DNA from: UBA4466 sp963925035 | GTDB taxonomy: Bacteria; Bacteroidota; Bacteroidia; Flavobacteriales_D; Crocinitomicaceae | DNA: 64,000 nucleotides | Direction: 5' to 3' | NCBI GenBank assembly: GCA_963925035.1 | Contig: CAWUSK010000007.1 | Coordinates: 62,001 to 126,000, forward strand | Part shown: in pieces, positions 61,631 through 64,000 of the stretch | Layout of the letters: the number at the start of each line of letters is the position of its first letter | Numbering within the stretch: position 1 is the first letter of the stretch | The notes under the pieces: generated by a model | What the model was told of the DNA's origin: nothing | What the model saw: only the letters and a program-made list of their open reading frames with translations | Databases searched by the model: none | Position numbers and translations under genes: made by a program

Positions 61631-62728
61631 ATGTTTGAAGTAAAAAATATTGAGGATACGAACCTCGCTGAAAATCCTGTTATTGCTCAAATGAGCAAAT
61701 ACAATCACGAACAGTTGCTATTCTGCAATGATAACGTAACGGGTTTAAGGGCTATCATAGCCGTTCACAACACTGTATTAGGACCTGCACTTGGTGGAAC
61801 ACGAATGTGGCCATATGCTAATGAAAATGAAGCTTTGACAGATGTTTTGCGTTTATCTCGTGGAATGAGTTATAAAAACTCTATTTCAGGATTGAATCTA
61901 GGTGGAGGAAAGGCTGTAATCATTGGAGATCACAGAACAATGAAGTCTGAAGCACTTTTCAGAAGGTTCGGTAAATTCGTTGAAGGATTGGCAGGAAAAT
62001 ACATTACAGCGGAAGATGTTGGGATTTCTCCAATTGATATGGCGTATGTAAACATGGAAACAAATCACGTTGTTGGTTTGCCAGGAAAAAGTGGAGATCC
62101 ATCACCAGTTACGGCATATGGAACTTTTATGGGAATGAAAGCATGCGCTAAAAAACAATTTGGTTCAGATAACTTGGCTGGTAAAACAGTTGCAGTTCAA
62201 GGAGTCGGTCACGTTGGTGAGTACCTAGTGAAGTTTTTAACGGAAGAAAATGCAAACGTTATTATCACAGATATCAATCAAGATGCATTGAAGAAAATCT
62301 CTAAAGAATACGGCGCTACAGTTGTGGGATTGGATGAAATTTACGATGTTGACATGGATATTTATGCACCTTGTGCTTTAGGGGCAACGGTAAACGATGA
62401 TACTTTATCGCGCTTAAAATGTTCTATTATCGCTGGTGCAGCCAACAACCAATTACAAAACGAAGAAATCCACGGTAAAATAGTGATGGAAAAAGGGGTT
62501 ATTTATGCTCCGGATTTTGCTCTAAATGCAGGTGGTGTTATCAACTGTTATTCTGAAGTGAAAGGTTTATCGTCGGAATGGGCAATGGACAAAGCAGAAG
62601 CAATCTATACTACAATTCATAATATTATTACTCGTTCTGCGTCTGAAAATGTTCCAACGTATAAAATTGCGAACATCATGGCAGAAGAACGAATTGAATC
62701 CATCGGGAAAGTAAAACTTCCTCTATAA
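61631..62728 (+). CDS. Glu/Leu/Phe/Val dehydrogenase (leucine dehydrogenase type)
   Basis: 365 residues. The substrate domain has GGTRMWPYANENEAL and GLNLGGGKAVIIGD with the catalytic Lys region (SRGMSYKNSISG upstream). The dinucleotide domain has AVQGVGHVGEYL and TDINQDAL. Length and motifs favour leucine (branched-chain) dehydrogenase, which deaminates Leu/Val/Ile to 2-oxo acids with NAD+. In line with the acyl-CoA carboxylase and thiolase genes earlier in the window, it may start branched-chain amino acid breakdown. Followed after 8 nt by nusB. Confidence 0.93.
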   Translation: MFEVKNIEDTNLAENPVIAQMSKYNHEQLLFCNDNVTGLRAIIAVHNTVLGPALGGTRMWPYANENEALTDVLRLSRGMSYKNSISGLNLGGGKAVIIGDHRTMKSEALFRRFGKFVEGLAGKYITAEDVGISPIDMAYVNMETNHVVGLPGKSGDPSPVTAYGTFMGMKACAKKQFGSDNLAGKTVAVQGVGHVGEYLVKFLTEENANVIITDINQDALKKISKEYGATVVGLDEIYDVDMDIYAPCALGATVNDDTLSRLKCSIIAGAANNQLQNEEIHGKIVMEKGVIYAPDFALNAGGVINCYSEVKGLSSEWAMDKAEAIYTTIHNIITRSASENVPTYKIANIMAEERIESIGKVKLPL

Positions 62729-62736
62729 AAAATTGA

Positions 62737-63684
62737 ATGTTAAATAGACGCCATTTAAGAATTAAAGTACTTCAAGCGCTTTATGCATTTTTTCAGTCAG
62801 ACAGTGACGATTTCGGAAAAACACAAAAGGAGTTAACGTTATCAGTAGAACGCATTTACGATTTGTATTTGTGCTTACTTCTTTCGTTTTCAGAGCTAAA
62901 AGCAATTGGAGAACACCGTATTGCAGAAAACAAAAAGAAAATTCGTCCTTCAGATGAAGAGATGAATCCGAATTTAAAATTTGTCAATAGCGTAATTACT
63001 TCAATTCTTGAAAACAATATTGAGTTGCGTGAAGCATGCGAAAAACGAAAAGTCAACTGGGTAGGAGATGAGCATCAAGAAATGTGGCGTAAAATCTACC
63101 TTCAAATTCGCGAAAGTGAAGTTTATTTTTCTCATATGAACAATGAGGCTAGTGGATTTGAAGAAGAAAAAGCATTTGCAATCGACTTATTTAAAGCTGA
63201 CATCGCAAATTCAGAAATTCTTTACAATTACTTCGAAGAAAAAGACATTCACTGGATCGATGATATTGATTTAGCGTGTTCAATGGTGGTGAAAACAATA
63301 AAAGCATTTGAGCCAGAAGGTAAGAATGGTATTTTACCTTTGTACAAAGATAAAGAAGACGAAGTTGCGTTCATCAATGATCTATTGAAGAAAACAGTTG
63401 CAATGGATAAGGAAAATGAGCAAATCATTGACGATTATACCAAGAACTGGGAATTAGATCGAATTGCTAAAATGGACGTTATCTTAATGAAAATGGCAAT
63501 TACTGAGATTCAAATTTTCAGTAATATTCCAACGAAAGTTACATTGAACGAGTACATTGAAATTTCTAAATTTTACAGTACACCAAAAAGTAACGCCTTT
63601 ATCAATGGAGTATTGGACAAAGTGATTGATAAATTAAATACGGAAGGAAAAATAAACAAGATCGGAAGAGGTCTTAAAACTTAA
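62737..63684 (+). CDS. nusB: Transcription antitermination factor NusB, long Bacteroidota form
   Basis: 315 residues. Starts with NRRHLRIKVLQALYAFFQS, and the NusB fold is found in the C-terminal third (NWELDRIAKMDVILMKMAI, NEYIEISKFYSTPKSNAFINGVLDKV shown here only as NEYIEISKFYS and NAFINGVLD). The ~150-residue central region is an insertion relative to the 140-residue E. coli protein and is typical of the phylum. NusB with NusE forms the rRNA antitermination complex. DUF1573 follows 5 nt downstream. Confidence 0.94.
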   Translation: MLNRRHLRIKVLQALYAFFQSDSDDFGKTQKELTLSVERIYDLYLCLLLSFSELKAIGEHRIAENKKKIRPSDEEMNPNLKFVNSVITSILENNIELREACEKRKVNWVGDEHQEMWRKIYLQIRESEVYFSHMNNEASGFEEEKAFAIDLFKADIANSEILYNYFEEKDIHWIDDIDLACSMVVKTIKAFEPEGKNGILPLYKDKEDEVAFINDLLKKTVAMDKENEQIIDDYTKNWELDRIAKMDVILMKMAITEIQIFSNIPTKVTLNEYIEISKFYSTPKSNAFINGVLDKVIDKLNTEGKINKIGRGLKT

Positions 63685-63689
63685 TAAAC

Positions 63690-64000
63690 ATGAAGAAAAT
63701 AGTAGTTTTTTCGCTTTCATTAGCGCTTTTTACAGCTTGTGGAGGATCAACAGATTTATCGGTTGGTGATAAAACAACCATGGAAATCAATAAGCTTTTT
63801 GATGCAGGAGATGTAGTAAAAGGTGAGATGGTTTCTGCTGAATTTGAAATTACAAATACTGGAGATTATCCTTTGGTAATTGGAGAAGTAAAGGGTTCTT
63901 GTTCGTGCACAGTTGCGGATTATCCTCGTGAGCCAATCGCTCCAGGTGAAACCGGAATTGTCTCCGCACATGTCGATACTGATAAAGTAGAAGCAGGAAT
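63690..64000 (+). CDS. DUF1573 lipoprotein (3' end outside window)
   Basis: 103 residues visible, frame open to the edge. Lipobox LFTACGG after a short signal peptide. KLFDAGDVVKGEMVSAEFEI, NTGDYPLVIGEVKGSCSCTV (here given in pieces: NTGDYPLVI and GSCSCTV), and P-I-A-PGETG are the DUF1573 core, an Ig-like domain common in Bacteroidota. YajC often follows nusB and DUF1573 in this phylum, but that part is not in the window. Confidence 0.88.
   Translation, partial: MKKIVVFSLSLALFTACGGSTDLSVGDKTTMEINKLFDAGDVVKGEMVSAEFEITNTGDYPLVIGEVKGSCSCTVADYPREPIAPGETGIVSAHVDTDKVEAG

Noticed and set aside
1..64000. Insertion sequences, tRNA/rRNA genes, CRISPR arrays
   Set aside because: No transposase, no terminal inverted repeats with target duplications, no cloverleaf-like or rRNA-like sequence and no regularly spaced short repeats were noticed by eye; a tRNAscan or ISfinder run would be decisive.

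Overview
The window is a gene-dense, AT-rich stretch of bacterial chromosome that reads as Bacteroidota, most likely order Flavobacteriales. The evidence is: type IX secretion (T9SS) sorting domains on two exported proteins, a PorP/SprF protein, lineage families (DUF3078, DUF3276/PUR, DUF5683, DUF6702), extra-long YidC, LepB and NusB, and promoters of the Bacteroidota form TAnnTTTG instead of E. coli -10 boxes. A family-level guess (Crocinitomicaceae/Fluviicola-like) is only an impression. I see no insertion sequence, prophage, CRISPR array, rRNA or tRNA.

Layout. 1-3 kb: the 3' end of a large repeat-bearing T9SS substrate and a PorP/SprF-OmpA fusion. 3-9 kb: YchJ-like protein, a CotH/lamin-tail secreted protein, a degraded SGNH hydrolase locus, thiolase and a DUF3078 protein. 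9-16 kb: a VWA membrane protein, a 50-residue small protein, and the operon acyl-CoA carboxylase beta - elaA - pepO. 15.7-25 kb: pcm, trxB, an SF2 helicase, a lipoprotein, four small membrane proteins, ettA, a VF530 protein, pepD and DUF3820. 25-31 kb: a 62-residue ORF, an XRE regulator, mnmA, a secreted protein, M1 peptidase and DUF6702. 31-38 kb: a membrane glycosyltransferase plus GT2 pair, a collapsed fabH-like pseudogene, yidC and pyrG. 38-47 kb: an orphan toxin-23-like exported protein, a LytS/LytTR two-component pair with an M23 protein, CvfB, a universal stress protein, rpe and an L,D-transpeptidase. 47-53 kb: rhomboid, class IV aminotransferase, ywbE, a frameshifted small gene, a cold-shock-domain protein with a long structured leader, a DEAD-box helicase and a methyltransferase-like protein. 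52.6-64 kb: an endonuclease/exonuclease/phosphatase-wbqC-lepB-dapB-DUF5683-parB-parA block, a PUR protein, an ABC exporter, a branched-chain/glutamate-type dehydrogenase, nusB and the start of a DUF1573 lipoprotein.

Most of this is core metabolism, envelope assembly and RNA/translation maintenance. No obvious new multi-gene defence or mobile system stands out. The observations most worth following are: a cluster of genes whose -7 promoter element lies only 4-8 nt before the start codon (probable leaderless or near-leaderless mRNAs); a nested-hairpin, uORF-bearing leader before the cold-shock-domain gene; a recurring TTTACA/TTGTAAA dyad around the XRE gene and before two tiny ORFs; the PorP-OmpA fusion; an in-frame internally deleted fabH remnant; and an acidic insert in CvfB. 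Several start codons were moved downstream from the longest possible reading frame because a promoter or terminator lies inside the longer version.
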